Assembly (NCBI GenBank): GCA_023846275.1
Contig: CM043868.1
Span: forward strand, 1,135,153 to 1,199,152
Direction of reading: 5' to 3'
Origin: Vanilla planifolia
Lineage: Eukaryota > Streptophyta > Magnoliopsida > Asparagales > Orchidaceae
Length of the DNA: 64,000 bases
Each line of letters opens with the position of its first letter. Positions within the stretch are counted from its first letter, which is position 1. The position numbers were made by a program, and so were the translations under genes. The notes below the pieces were generated by a model, which saw only the letters and a program-made list of their open reading frames with translations, searched no databases and had not been told where the DNA came from. Shown here piece by piece: positions 12,492 to 24,864 of the stretch.

Positions 12492-14636
12492 ATCAGTAAG
12501 ATGGGAGTCAATTACTAGAAATAAAAATTTTGATTTCCTAAATGGTTTTTTAAAAAAATAATTTTAAAAGTAATTATTTTATTAAGCTCAAGGAAATCTA
12601 TATAAGTGATTTTGTATAAATATCAATTTTATTTTAAAACATCTATTTTTCTTTTTATGTTCATTTAAAAAATTAAAAAATAATTACAAATCACATTAGT
12701 GATTTTATGTAATTTCACTTAATTTCATGCCTACATCTAGTCTTAATAAAAATGAAGAACAAATAATAAAAAAATAATTTAAGACTTTTGCTAAAAGATG
12801 AATAAACCAAACTCTCACAATATTGAAATAGAGAAAAATAGGCTATAGTGGCCTTATAGTGAAATAAGATTCATAGAAAAAGGAAAGAATGCAATAACAC
12901 AAAATCATATTTAATTCAAAGAAAAATACTATGCTTGATGAAATGCTTAACAAGACAAAAATTTTTTAATTGAATCAGTTACAAATCAACAAATTTAAAA
13001 AAAAAAGCTAATTTAAGAAGAAAAAAAGAATATTGAGCTTAATAAATGAAGGTTGCACCAAATAGAAGTAATGATAAGCACCAACTACTAAGGCTTGAAT
13101 GTTGTCACTTGAAATGTTTTTTTTAATTTTACCAAACAATCATAAAAAAATCATGAATTAATTATGTTAAAAAACCTTCTATTTATAAACAAGTTTCAAC
13201 TACTAAAAGCAATTAAAAGAAATTAACAAATAAACCAATAAATTATTACTACTTATTTTAATTAAATTAAGTTGGCATAGGTTTGAATTAATAACATAAA
13301 TATTATTTTAGTAAAAGTTAAAGTGGCTCACAAATAAAAGCTAAAATAATACAAAACGTTTGTCATCCATCATTAGGTTGGTCTAATTCAATTCAAAGAG
13401 AAGACAGATGCATGATTGAAAAGATTCTTGACCAATTGATTGCAAAAACGCCTTTAGACACCTTGATTTAAATTGGTGTTGTTTAGTAAATATGATTTGA
13501 TGTAGAGCATTAGATCTCAACCATAAATAGATGATAAGATATAGATCTTAGGCATGGATTAATCTTGGACTATTCAATCACAATGTTGTGTGATCGGAAG
13601 ACCATCAAATTAGCACATTTTAAAGAGAATATGAGGTGATGACCATTTCATCATGAAGTTATGTGATTAGAATTTTTACATTACTCTCAAAATTTGAAAG
13701 TTAGTCATTGGAAAACACAACATGTTAGCCTCAAATATACATGAAGTATACTTATTTCTTTATAACTACTTCCTAAACCTTTGAGCCATCTTAATACTAG
13801 GGTTAGTTACCCCCTTACTTGCTCAAGAAGTTGCCACCTCAATTGCCAATAAAATCTATACATATTTCAAATTTAGGAGTTATGCCCCTATCTAATGCTA
13901 CTCTAAATGCTTTTAGGAGTGATTTCCTGACTTGATTATCATAACAAACATGTTTAGTAGTAATGTTCTAACTCAACTCTTAGTGTTTAGGCTTAAGGTA
14001 GTAAAGGTTTAATAGAATTAAGATTTTTTTTATCATTTCAATAACTATTAATATTACTAATACTTTTAATTAATTAATTATTATTACTATAATGTACTTT
14101 TTGCAATAAGTTATTTAAAATATATTTCCAAAGATATGATCAACATAAGATGATTATTAAGATGGTTAAGGTAAGATAAATAAACATAAAGTGAAACAAA
14201 GATGATCATAGTTTTAAAATCTTAATATTTTTTGAAATTAAGTTTAAATGAAATTTAAATTTCGTGTTGTAAGGATGATTACTATCAATCTTAACATTGT
14301 AATCAAAATAAAATTAAAATAACTAAAAATAAATCTTTTTGTAATCTATCACTCCAACCTAGATAATCTTTATGGTCTTTGCTCCTCTTCTTCTTTATAT
14401 TTTCCTATGAACATGAGCACTGACTATGTATAATCTAAAAATTCATTAGAAACACTCAAGATTTATTGTTATCAAATAAAGTATGATGATTAAGGCTCAA
14501 CCTCATAATAATCTCTTCATTATGATGATAACAGAACCACTAATGTAATTAATAAGAAAATATACTTTTTATAACAATAATATATAAAATAACTAAAGAT
14601 AAACTCTTGTTAATATATATTTTTACATGATTAATA
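12492..14636 (-). repeat. H 3' LTR
   Basis: Begins (minus strand) TATTAATCATG immediately after a G-run polypurine tract. A second diverged copy lies at about 52,200-53,930 in the same orientation. The shared block includes CTATGCTTGATGA near 12,933 and 52,393. Confidence 0.7.
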
Positions 14637-17600
14637 CCCCCCCAAAATTTTTTATTTATTTCTATCAATTTTTATTCTCAATTTCTATTCTTTCCTACTC
14701 TATTTATCACTTAAAGTGATGTAATACTCTCAAACTCAACATAAATTTTATAAATTATTCACAACCAATGGGTTTTGTGATAATATTAGCCAGTTGATCA
14801 TTGGTAAGCACAAATTCTAATAAAATATGATTAAGTTCACGGTCTCCTCTTATAAATGATATTTAATATGTATATGTTTTATTCTATAATGATTAGCTAT
14901 ATTTTTTATTAAGCTTATTGCACTTAAATTATCAAAATAGATAAGAATGTGTATTACTGTAACATCATAAACTTGAAATTATTGTTTAATTTGTCAGACT
15001 TATGCAACAAAACTACTTGAAGTTGGATATTCTGATTCTGTAATAGGTATTACAACATAATTTTGCTTTTTACTACTCCATGAAATTAGTGAATTTCTAA
15101 AAACATTGGCATGTTTCATTTGTTCTTTTTTTATATATTTTTCTTCTATGAAAATCTATAGCTAAGAATTTTAATAATTGAAAATTAGGATCAACTTTTG
15201 GCTACCAAAGTCCTAATTTATATCTTCCATCCATGTATCTTAATATTTGTTTTATTGATATTAAATGAGATCTTTGGGACAAGCATGAAACCTAGTACAC
15301 ATATAAAAGCTATTAATTCAATTGAGTCTACTTGTTATAAGATATAATAACGAACCAATTAGAACTCTATACATTTTAGTAGCTATTATTTTTCCTTTTC
15401 AATCTTCATCCAAATGTGTGTTTGTGACCATAAGTGTTTTAATAGGTTTAACATTTGTGAATCCATATTTCTTTAATAATTTGAAAGTATATTTGGTTTG
15501 TGATATGAAAATTTCAGTTATTATTTTTTTTAACTTGATGACTTAAATGAAACTTAAAATTCCCATTAAACTCAATTGAAATTCATTTTTTTTATTAAAT
15601 CCAATAAAAGTTGTAGAGAAGTCTTCATTGCTAACTCCAAACACTATATCATCTATGTATATTTTGTATATAAGCTACTTTTCTCTTTTTTTAATAAATA
15701 ATATGTTATAGATTTTTTCTATTGTGAAATTATTTAAAACTAAAACAAAATACCTAGTCTATCATACCATGCTCTAGGCACTTGTGTAAGTCCATATAAA
15801 GCTTTCATTAATTTATATACATGATCTAATTTATCATAAACTTTGAATCATAAAGATTGTTCTAAATAAACTTCTTTGTTAACATAACTATTTAAAAATG
15901 CACTTTTGAGATCCTTTTGATAAATCTAAAAGTTTTTGTAGTAAGCATAAATTAACAAAATTCTTATTGCCTCAAGACTTGCCATGAGTGCAAACATTTT
16001 TTCAATATCTATTCCATTAATTGTCTTATAACACTTTGTAAGTAGTCTTCTTTGTTCTTAATTATATTTCTATTCTCATCTAGTTTTTTTCTGAAGAAAT
16101 ATTTTGTTTAATTACACTTTTATCCAATAATCTGAGGGTTAACTCCAATACACAATTCCTTTCATATTAATTTCATTCTTCCATAGCTATTACCTAAGAT
16201 TCCTTATTCATGACATCTTATATTAAGGTTCATTCAAAATCCATTATAAAGAAAAAATGGTTATGATAAGATCTTGTTCTTACAGCATCCATAATTTCAT
16301 ATACGTATTCTTTGGAAGATCCTTATTACATTTTAAGGTATCAAGGATTTCATTTTCTTTGACTACCATTTTTATTAATTATTTCATTTGAATCTTTTTA
16401 ATTTAATTTCTCAAATCCTATTTTTTTATCATTTATTTTTATTTTATTTTATTTGGTTAGAATTAATTCATCAAAGATTACATATATAGATACTTCTACT
16501 TGCTCAATAATTTTATTATAAACTCCAACAGCTCTACTAATAAATAAGTGTTCTAAGTAGATTCTTTTATCTAATTTGGGATCAAATTTTTTAGATTCTC
16601 TCTTTCATTACTTAAAAGGTAATGTCTATAATCAAATATGTAAATGAGCAATCTTTGGCTTCTTGTCATATACTAGTTCATACAATGATTTGTTTAATTT
16701 TAGCCTAAAAAGTATCATATTTAAAACATAACAAATCTTAAGCATAGCTTTCATCCAAAAGATTTTATGTATATCATTCTCATTCAATTTATTTCTTATT
16801 ACATCTAATAAAGTTCTATTTTTTCAATCTAGTATGTCATTTTGTTGTGGAGTTGTAGTGATAAAAATGTGTCAAAATTTCACTAGTGTTGTAATATTCA
16901 ACAAATTTCTCATTTCAAAATTCTCTTTCATTATCACTTCTAATGGCAATTATGTTATGACCTAATTCATTTTGTAATTTTTTTGTCAATAATTGAAATT
17001 ATTTGCATGATTTACTCTTTTTTCTTAAGAATATTATCCCATGCATACTAAGAATAATCATTTACTACTACTGATCTATAATTTCTTGCCTCCTAAGCTC
17101 ATGGAGGAAAGTACTACTTGGTCACAAATTAAAATGAAGACATGCTTGCACTCACCAATTGATTGTTTGATTTAGGAACCTAAATTACTTTGGGTCCAAC
17201 ACATTTAAAAGTAGTTGAGTTGCTATTTTGTTTTATTTCCTATGCAAAAGTAATATATTTAGAATGAATATTTGTTGTAATCTTTCATGTATTTGAAGTA
17301 AGATCAGGTAGCATGCAATGATAGCATATAAGTTTTTTTATAACCACATAAGATGTTAATATTACCACTAAGGCTATGCATATGAAACCTATTTCAACAA
17401 GGATTTCTCTAGTAATTCATTTTCTTTTCAAAAGTGAACAAATAGTGTGCAAATATTTAAAATCATTGATTTTAATAACTAAGAATGCGTGCTCATTAAC
17501 AGTTTGTGCTAAACCATAATTGCCCTTTTTCAAATTCTCTAAATAAGTGTGAAACTTCTTAATTTGTTCATAATGTCTACATATTCATTATGTTTTTCTT

Positions 17601-18294
17601 TTAATTTCTTATATTTTTTTTACATAGATTTCCATATATATGGCAATCTAAAATAGTTGTTAAGATAGTTTTTTTATTTGAATAACTTATATCTTCTTCA
17701 CTTGAAGATGTACTCTTTTTTTGTTCATTATCTCTAACCATCATAAAACATAATTCTTCATTGTTTTCTTCATCTTTACATGGGCTAATCTTCTTTTACT
17801 CACTCCAAGCTATTTTTAATGCTTCTTCATCTTCTAAAAAATCTTTTTCTTGCTCTTCTTTACTTCATCCTTCTCAAACGATCCTTCAAAGTTACCTCTC
17901 ACTTATGCAAAATCTCATAAGTTATTTCTAAATTCATAATTCTAAATTCAATAACATTTAAAGTATAATATAAAATATTTATAGTATTATCATTTAATTA
18001 TATTTAATGTATTTCTTTCAATCCATTTTGCTAAATAGTTTATGAACTAATATGCCTTATGATTTTTTCTTCTTGGGAAATCAAATAAAGCTTGTATTAG
18101 TTTTAATAATACTTTATCAACTAATTTTAAATGAATAGCCATCTTAGTCTTTTAATAGAGATAAAAATCATCACAAAAGATTGGTAGCCTATTAGAAGGC
18201 ACACTTTCATCCATTTCCATTGAGACATGGATTTGAGCCATAGATTGCTTAGAGAATTTGAAACACTTAAGATTTGTTATCATTAAATTAAGCA
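12492..18294 (-). mobile_element. Ty1/copia element H nested in the 5' LTR of A
   Basis: Minus-strand copia remnant of ~5.8 kb that interrupts an otherwise collinear LTR. Parts: gag side about 18,260-17,800, integrase about 17,300-16,000, RT about 15,950-15,200, RNase H end about 15,100-14,760, C-rich plus-strand tract at 14,637-14,644 (the polypurine tract on the minus strand), and 3' LTR 14,636 to about 12,492. Motifs on the minus strand: YIDDIVFGVSNEDFSTTF (RT active site) near 15,650-15,600 and DQLANIITKPIG (RNase H end) near 14,800. TATGG occurs on both sides (12,487-12,491 and 18,295-18,299) and is a candidate target duplication. Only one LTR was recognised. Broken many times. Confidence 0.78.
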
Positions 18295-20331
18295 TATGGC
18301 TAGGGATTAACACCAATAATTCCTAAAATTGTAAGCCTAATTCTATGGCTAGACATGCCTTACGTAGTCTTATTTAACCACCTGGAGTCACATTTTGAAC
18401 CAATTGAAAATTATCTATAGACCTTATAATCTATCCTTAGCCTTAACATAACTAGCTCTGTCTTTTCTTGCAAACTATATTCTTACCCATCCAATCCTTC
18501 TTTTAAGACCCCAAATAAATCCATTTTAAGCTTCTCAACAAGATGACAAGGGACATACACACCTTAGAAGGCTTGCATTGGTGCCTCCAATGAGTCAACT
18601 AGGTCATGGCTCAATGCTTCCCAACCATACCTATTACTTGGCCACAATAATTCAGAGTGTTTTGACTAAATTTCTAGGTTCAAATTCGTAGTCCATCTCC
18701 TAGGATAACTTTTAATTTGTCCACATGACATTTGCATACTTCCTTGTATGGTTTTGCAACAAAAATAAACATTCACATCATGACATACTACTCAAGTTGA
18801 ATTGCAAATATTATCATGCTTAGTCAAGATGTTCCATTCCTTATGGGTTACTACTTAGAAAATAGTCTGCATATATTTGTAACACAATATACATTCACAT
18901 CATAACATGATATTCAAGTCGAATTACATGTATTATCATGCTTAGCCAAGATGTCCCATTCCTTATTGGTTACTACTTAGAAACAAATCAACATATAAGC
19001 ATGAAATTTAATTTATAACTAAACATAATAAGAAAACAAGACTACTAACATGCCTCAATTATGATAACTATACTCAATAAACTTTTCTCTTTCATAGTTT
19101 GAAAATTTCTAGTAATAATTATGCTAAACCATTCTTATAGCATACATGTTTTGATCATCCAACAAGACACTAAAATTAACATACTATTAACCTCATTCCA
19201 CTTGATCATGATTTAGCTAGATATTTTTTCATTTTCAAATAAATATTTTAAGTTTGTCTTTCTTATATTTGAATAAATAATGCTAAATATACAAGCATAT
19301 CAACCTAAAGTTTAACTAGCATTCACAATTATTCTTATAACATATTATTTTACATTGTGTCTTTGGCAAAATTACACAAGCAACGAGTGATAAAAAATGA
19401 TTTGTATGTTAGTGAAATTACCTTTAGTAATGGATCAAAGATGCTTGCCCCTTTCTAAGCAAGTTTCTTGGAAGAAGTTTGATTATTTTTTAACACAATT
19501 ATTTTCCATAGGTTTTAGATGCAATTTAATAAGATAATTCCTTTTTATCTTTCCTTAAAACTTTGATAAATTTATTTTATATACTCAAGTGCGATCCTAT
19601 GTAGAAACTTGTGTACTATACATCTCCTTGGTTAGATTTCTCAATACTTCAAAACTTGAGTTCTTTTTCTTCCTAATGGCATGGCTTGCTTTCCTCCATA
19701 GTTTTCAATCAGTTTGCCTCCTTAATTCATTGTTGTGGTTAGGCTTTTGTTAAAAGAATTACAAACACATCATAGGAGTCTATATAGCCTTCGTAAGACC
19801 TCCTTAATCCAAGATTTTGCTTAAGAAAATTGACCAAGGTTGTTTAAATCCCATCGTTTACCTATTCTAGGTTAAGCCACTTTTAAAAGGTTTTTTGGAG
19901 TTTTTTCTTTCTCACACAAACTTTTTTTCCTGAGATGTTCATACATGCATCACAACAATGCCCTTTTAATCCATTTTTGTTTATTCACAAACTAATTTCT
20001 AACTTTTAGAAATCTTATCCATATCTTTATTATGCATTCATAATTGGGTAAGAAAAAGGATTAGGAAAAAGAACAAAATTTAGATAAATATAAGATTTCA
20101 AGCTCATTCTTAAAGCATTCAACTTAAACTTACCAAGGCTCATGTGGTTGAACTCGAGTATCAAGAAAAAAACAAAGCTTTAAACTCTAGGATTTCAAAA
20201 TTTAAAATTTAGTTTAACATCATTCAAAATTTAAACATTTTCAATTCAAAGTTTGAAGTTTAAATCACAAGAAAACAAATTCCTTGGTGAACTAAAATGT
20301 AATAATCTCGGTAATATTGTTGGGTCTAACA
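18295..20331 (-). repeat. A 5' LTR, outer part
   Basis: Continues the LTR alignment from 4,790 to 6,845 (for example 18,345-18,375 with 4,830-4,860, and the end block 20,270-20,331 with 6,785-6,845). It ends TCTAACA at 20,331, the inverted TGTTAGA start of the minus-strand LTR. Confidence 0.8.
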
Positions 20332-20616
20332 TTATATAGGTTACTTTGGTGCCATGCACACACAAGTGTACTTGGTTAATAACCAAGCCTAAAGCGAGTT
20401 AGGTCTTAACCTAACCAAGCAATCAATTGGAATAAAGATATGGTTCATTTCAAGAAGCACACCATGAAAATGATAACAAGATTAAGGGATCATGATTCCC
20501 AATTTGAATGTTAAGTTAAGAGGGTTAATGGTGGATAACTAAATATATTGATTGGTGCATGGTATTTGTTGCACCAAAGATAGAAAAATTATTATCAAAA
20601 GATACGATGTGTTAGA
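20332..20616 (+). repeat. B 5' LTR, right part (3' end of the LTR)
   Basis: Matches 28,166-28,453, the end of the B 3' LTR. Both begin GTTACTTTGG then C/ACCATG, and both carry a later ATCATGA stretch. An inverted copy at 29,480-29,660 is the same LTR end in element C. Its position directly before a primer site shows it is a U5 end. Confidence 0.8.
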
Positions 20617-20618
20617 TT

Positions 20619-20630
20619 TGGTATCAAAGC
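20619..20630 (+). other. Primer-binding site of B (tRNA-iMet type)
   Basis: TGGTATCAAAGC, one mismatch from the standard plant site TGGTATCAGAGC, two bases after the LTR end. This sets the direction of B and its 5' LTR end. Confidence 0.85.
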
Positions 20631-20799
20631 TTAGGTAGCCTAAGTAAGAATTTGAAAATCTTAGACACATTAGGTTTAGTTTGACTTAGGTTGGGGGAAA
20701 TAATTTTCAAGTATGACTTGACAGTTACACAAGTTAATTTGTTCTTTATTTCTTCTCCAAAGAAATTATGTATGGTATTTATTCTTAATACATATGGTT

Positions 20800-21430
20800 A
20801 TGGCTTATAGTTTTAAATATTGAGATTCCTTGGAAAAGTGTCATGTTAGCATTTAAAGATTATTATGAAGTATAGATGACCAAGGCTCAGATCTATGAAG
20901 AGCTAACTCATTTGAGTCAAAAATAGATGTCTATAGTAGATTATGCAACTAGATTCACCTATGCTACAAATTTTGCATTACTATTGGTGACTTTTGAGGT
21001 GTCTCATTGTGATCTATTTATGGAGGGACTTTAACCTTCTTTACAAATGCATCTAGTGCTTAAATTATTTTTTTTGATGTTGTGACTTGGTTATGGCCAC
21101 CAATAACAAGTGGAGAGTTGGATAAAGGCTTACAGGAATGCTAACCATAAAAGAAAGAACTCTAATAATTCTAAAGGTAAGAGCAATGGAAAATTCCATG
21201 GAAAGAAATTGCATAAGAAGTTATATCAAGACAATTAGAGTTTTCCAATTATTGCTTAGGCTATAGAGCATTCTAGAGATTAAGATTTGAAATATAGACA
21301 CTGTGGTATAAGACTTCAAGCAACTACAGGCTTAAACAAAATGTTTGTTGTATCTACTCAAAGACAAGAAACATTGGGTGAAATTGTCAAGAGGAGTAGA
21401 AGACAATTCTAACCACTAGTCAAGTAAGAT
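20800..21430 (+). mobile_element. Element B gag remnant
   Basis: The readable block near 20,880-21,030 contains EELTHLSQK and VDYATRFTYA, followed by HCDLFMEGL. This is the usual gag core (a YE..F..LARHA-like region followed by a F..GL turn). The basic stretch at 21,140-21,240 fits the gag C-terminus, but no clean CCHC knuckle was seen. Confidence 0.65.
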
Positions 21431-22000
21431 CAAGTGTTTATTCACTCACCTAACAACAAGCTACAATGAATTTTATTGTCATTAATAATATGCACTTATT
21501 TTATGATGTTACTTTTATGGTACCTTTTGATATTGTTTCTTCTCATTCCTTCATTTCTAAGATTTCTTGGGAGAAACTTGATGGTGATAAAGCTTAATTG
21601 TAGTCACTATTACTTGTGAAACTACCTTTTGGTAATGAGAATTCAATTGGATTTAGGGTACATGATGTTTTAGTTATTTGTCACAAGGGTTTAGAGACAG
21701 AGCTTATTCAAGATCTTATTTTGAGTTTGACATTAGTGTTGGCATGGATTAGATGTCCCGGCATGGCATGGTGATTGATTATTGGGAAAAAATGTAAATT
21801 CGAGTGCTAAAGTAGGTTGATAGTTTATTTGGAATCAATTGATAAATACATTGGATTCCTTATAGTTAAGAATCAAATTTGGTTCATTAAGGCTACATGG
21901 CATGGTTAGCTTTTACAATTTATACACTTAGTCCCTACCTTATAGGATGAACTTTTAATGAGAAATTATCCTAATGCTTTCCTTAATGAATTGTTTAGTT
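21430..22000 (+). mobile_element. Element B protease region
   Basis: Assigned by position between gag and RT. The stretch around 21,520-21,560 reads like the region that follows the usual DSGA(T/S)HSFIS motif (SHSFISKIS is readable). The active-site triplet itself is not clear. Confidence 0.45.
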
Positions 22001-23200
22001 TGCTACCATAATATGAGATTGAGTATCCTATTGATTTGGAGTCAGAGCTAATTGAATTATTAAGACATCATATTATATGGTTCCAACTGAATTGAATGAA
22101 CTAAAGATCTAGGAAAGAATTGGTAAGCATGTGCTTGATTAAGGCTAGTTTTTCTTCTTAAGGAGCCATTACATTACTTGTTAAAAATAAAGATGTTAGC
22201 CTACACATGGGTGTGGATTACTATGAGTTGAATAAAGTGACTATTAAAAATGAGTATCCCATGCCACAAGCCAATGGTCTATGTGACAACAAGTTGTAGG
22301 ACACCTTAGCCTGTTCCATCATAGATCTATATTCCAAGTATCAATAGATTTTAATTTTTGAAAACAATATTATTAAAATAACCTTTAGAACATGGTATAT
22401 GCATTTTGAATTTAGAATTCTAACTTTGGGCAATACAATGCACTATTAGTGTTCATGGATTTGATAAATTACATCTTTCAACACTTTTTGGACAAATTCA
22501 ACATAGTGTTCATTGATGACATATTGGTGTATTCTAAGAGTAGAGAGAAGCATGCATGACATCTAAAGATAGTGTGGAACTACTTAGGAGCAAGCCATTG
22601 TATACAAAATTTTCCAAGCACTGCTTTTGGATCGACCAAGTAGCTCTGTTAAGGCATATGGTTAGTGTTGAAGAGGTTTATTGACCCCAATAAGGTTAAA
22701 GTGGTTGTTCATAGGAGGAGACCAAACTCACTGAGATTCTTAATTTCTTGGGATTATTGGCTACCATCATAAATTTGTTCCAAACATTTCCAAAATTATA
22801 GGTCATATGATTGGGTTAACTAGGAAAGGCTTAGATTTTTCTTATTTTGATTATTTTGAAAAGAGCTTTATTGTGTATAAGAATAGATTGAGTTCGAACC
22901 TTTTTTGACCTTATTAGAGTAGTGTTAGCCTTATCAAGTCTATTTTGATGCTTCACACATTAGTTTAGGAGCCATTCTTATGTTGAATGATTTGGTTGTG
23001 CCCTACGAATCATGGAAATTACATGAACATGAACCTAATTATCTAACTCAAGATTAAGAGCAAGTTGTAGTGGTATTTTCCTTCACAATTTTGCATCACT
23101 ACCAATATAGTACAAGGGTTGAGTTATTCTTTAATCACAAAAACCGTAAGTACAACTTTTACTAGGTTGAACTAAATTTGAAGTAAAGGGTTTGGTTAGA
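22000..23200 (+). mobile_element. Element B reverse transcriptase and RNase H
   Basis: [17 protein letters not shown] is readable at 22,507-22,557; this is the RT catalytic block (usual form [13 protein letters not shown]). A YYELNKVTIKNEYPMP-like stretch precedes it near 22,215-22,265. RNase H follows, with FDASH near 22,945. Confidence 0.78.
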
Positions 23201-23499
23201 GTCGATTAAAGACAATGATTTAAAAATTAAATATTTTGAGGCAATGGCCAACTTAGTAGCCATGTCTTGAATAGAAGCATCACTTATGGAACTATGCTTG
23301 TAAACAAATAAGAAAAGGAAACCATGTTTAATATCAATAGAGGTCAAATTCATTTAGCATTTTAGGTTTTTTTGGCCCAACAAAATACACTTAGCATCTT
23401 GGCTAATTCCAGAAAGAGCTGAGAACACATTAGTACTAGGAACCTAGACCTTAAAAAGTGCTTACATGATTATAGTGGTAAGAGTCTAAGAACTTTGCA

Positions 23500-24600
23500 A
23501 TTAGAGATAAAATTTTGATTTGTCATGGTAAGTGGTGTCTCTCAACACCATGGGCTTAGAGATAGCTTGTAGAGAGATGCTCATGACAGTAGGATGGCTA
23601 TCCATCCAAGAGAAGCTAAAATGCATAAGATCCTTAAGTTTCTCTTTTGATGGAGAGGTTTATTGAGTGATGTGACTCACTATGCTCAAAGATGATTGAA
23701 TTGTTCGAGATTTAAAGCTAAACATAGAAAACTTAATGGGTTGTTATAGAATTTGTCCAAACTCAAATCAAAATGAGACAAAATTACCATGAACTTTTTT
23801 TCTAGATTACCAAGGACTTGTTAAGAATGTGTCTTGATCTAGGTTATTGTGGACCAACTAATGAAATCTACTTTTTTATGACTATGAAGAAGAAAGATTT
23901 AACAAGAAGACTAGTAAACCTTTATGTACAGTAGATAATTCATTTGCATAGAGTTTCTCAATCGACTATCTCAAATAGAGATGCTAAATTTACCTCACAA
24001 TTTTGGAATCATCTACATTAAGCACTAAGAACTACTGTACAACTTATTATAGCATATAATCTTAAAATAAATAGACAATCAAGGACTATCAAAACCTGAG
24101 AGATTTTATTAAGAATTAGTGTATATTCATACCTTCAGCCTAGGTTAGATAATTATCACTAAAAGAATTTGTTTACAATAACAACTATCAATTAGCTATT
24201 TATATGACACTATTTGAGGCTTTACAAGGGCAACACTATAGATACCCATATGTTACGCTAAGGGACAATTCAAATAGAATTTTGTAAGATAGAGTTTTTT
24301 GAAGACTCATAAGGAGGTTTGTTGGTTGCACGATAGGCTACATGTGGTGTAGGTTCAATAGAAGAAATATTTTATAATAAGCATAAGCCAGTGAGCTTTG
24401 AGATTGGAGATAAGGTATTCTTTGAATTTTGGTTGCATAAGAGGTTTTTTTCATATAGGGAAGGTTTCTAAATTGAGACTTAAATGCATTGGACCTTATC
24501 AGATCAAAAAAGAAGATTAGGCACATGGCAAATAATCTTCAGTTGCTTGAAGTGTTAGTTAAGATACATAATGTGTTCCATGTATCTAACTTAAAAAGTT
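23500..24600 (+). mobile_element. Element B integrase
   Basis: REAKMHKILKFL-type zinc-binding N-terminus near 23,610-23,645, then core-domain pieces to about 24,260 (the YNNNYQLAIYMTLFEAL stretch near 24,175-24,225). An antisense open frame at 23,162-23,353 just upstream is a shadow. Confidence 0.7.
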
Positions 24601-24850
24601 TGTCTTAAATCAACGTATTGTTCTTTAGAGGTAGCTTGAAGTGCTTTAGATTCAACAATTTATTATCTATCAAGAATAACTACTCCATATTCTTAAATCT
24701 AGAATTAGACAACTAAGGAATAGAAGCTTGTCATGGCAAAAGTGTTATAAAATAATTAAGGGGACAAAAAGTTTATTTGAAAGTTAGAATCCAAGATTCA
24801 TTACAAGTGACCAGAGTTTTTTTTACTTATTTTTAGGAAAAAATTTCTTC
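24600..24850 (+). mobile_element. Element B chromodomain-like tail
   Basis: RQLRN at 24,709 followed by a stretch resembling the chromodomain end (usual pattern RQLRN..IP.VKVLW..H..EEATWE...YP.LF). It lies between integrase and the polypurine tract, where Tekay-type chromoviruses carry this domain. This is an inference from a weak match. Confidence 0.5.
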
Positions 24851-24851
24851 T

Positions 24852-24863
24852 TTGGTGGGGAGA
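24852..24863 (+). other. Polypurine tract of B
   Basis: TTGGTGGGGAGA two bases before the 3' LTR start TATTACACC. The same arrangement recurs in E (GGTGTGGAGAA before 47,276) and F (TTGGGGAGAA before 56,251). Confidence 0.8.
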
Positions 24864-24864
24864 A

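Larger units (their letters stand above)
3119..20331 (-). mobile_element. Ty3/gypsy element A inserted in the 5' LTR of B
   Basis: Gypsy element read on the minus strand, same broad family as B. Parts from its 5' end: 5' LTR (20,331 down to 18,295, then 12,491 down to 10,814, split by copia H), possible primer site near 10,801-10,810, gag about 10,650-9,700, protease/RT about 9,500-8,900, integrase about 8,060-7,100, purine-rich tract next to 6,846, and 3' LTR 6,845-3,119. Plus-strand ends read TGTAACA at 3,119 and TAACA at 20,331. The rejoined 5' LTR is ~3,715 bp against 3,727 bp for the 3' LTR, which supports the boundaries. LTR identity is about 75-80% in sampled stretches, so it is old. 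No clear 5 bp target duplication survives (ATGAG versus TTATA). Broken many times. Confidence 0.85.

Noticed and set aside
15322-15546. 74-residue forward open frame
   Set aside because: Antisense to the RT region of copia H.
3114-20336. 5 bp target duplication for element A
   Set aside because: The flanks ATGAG and TTATA do not match. It has probably decayed, so none was claimed.
22500-24500. Possibility that pol-like stretches are domesticated host genes
   Set aside because: All lie in complete retroelement context with LTRs and polypurine tracts, and the frames are heavily decayed, so there is no sign of selection.
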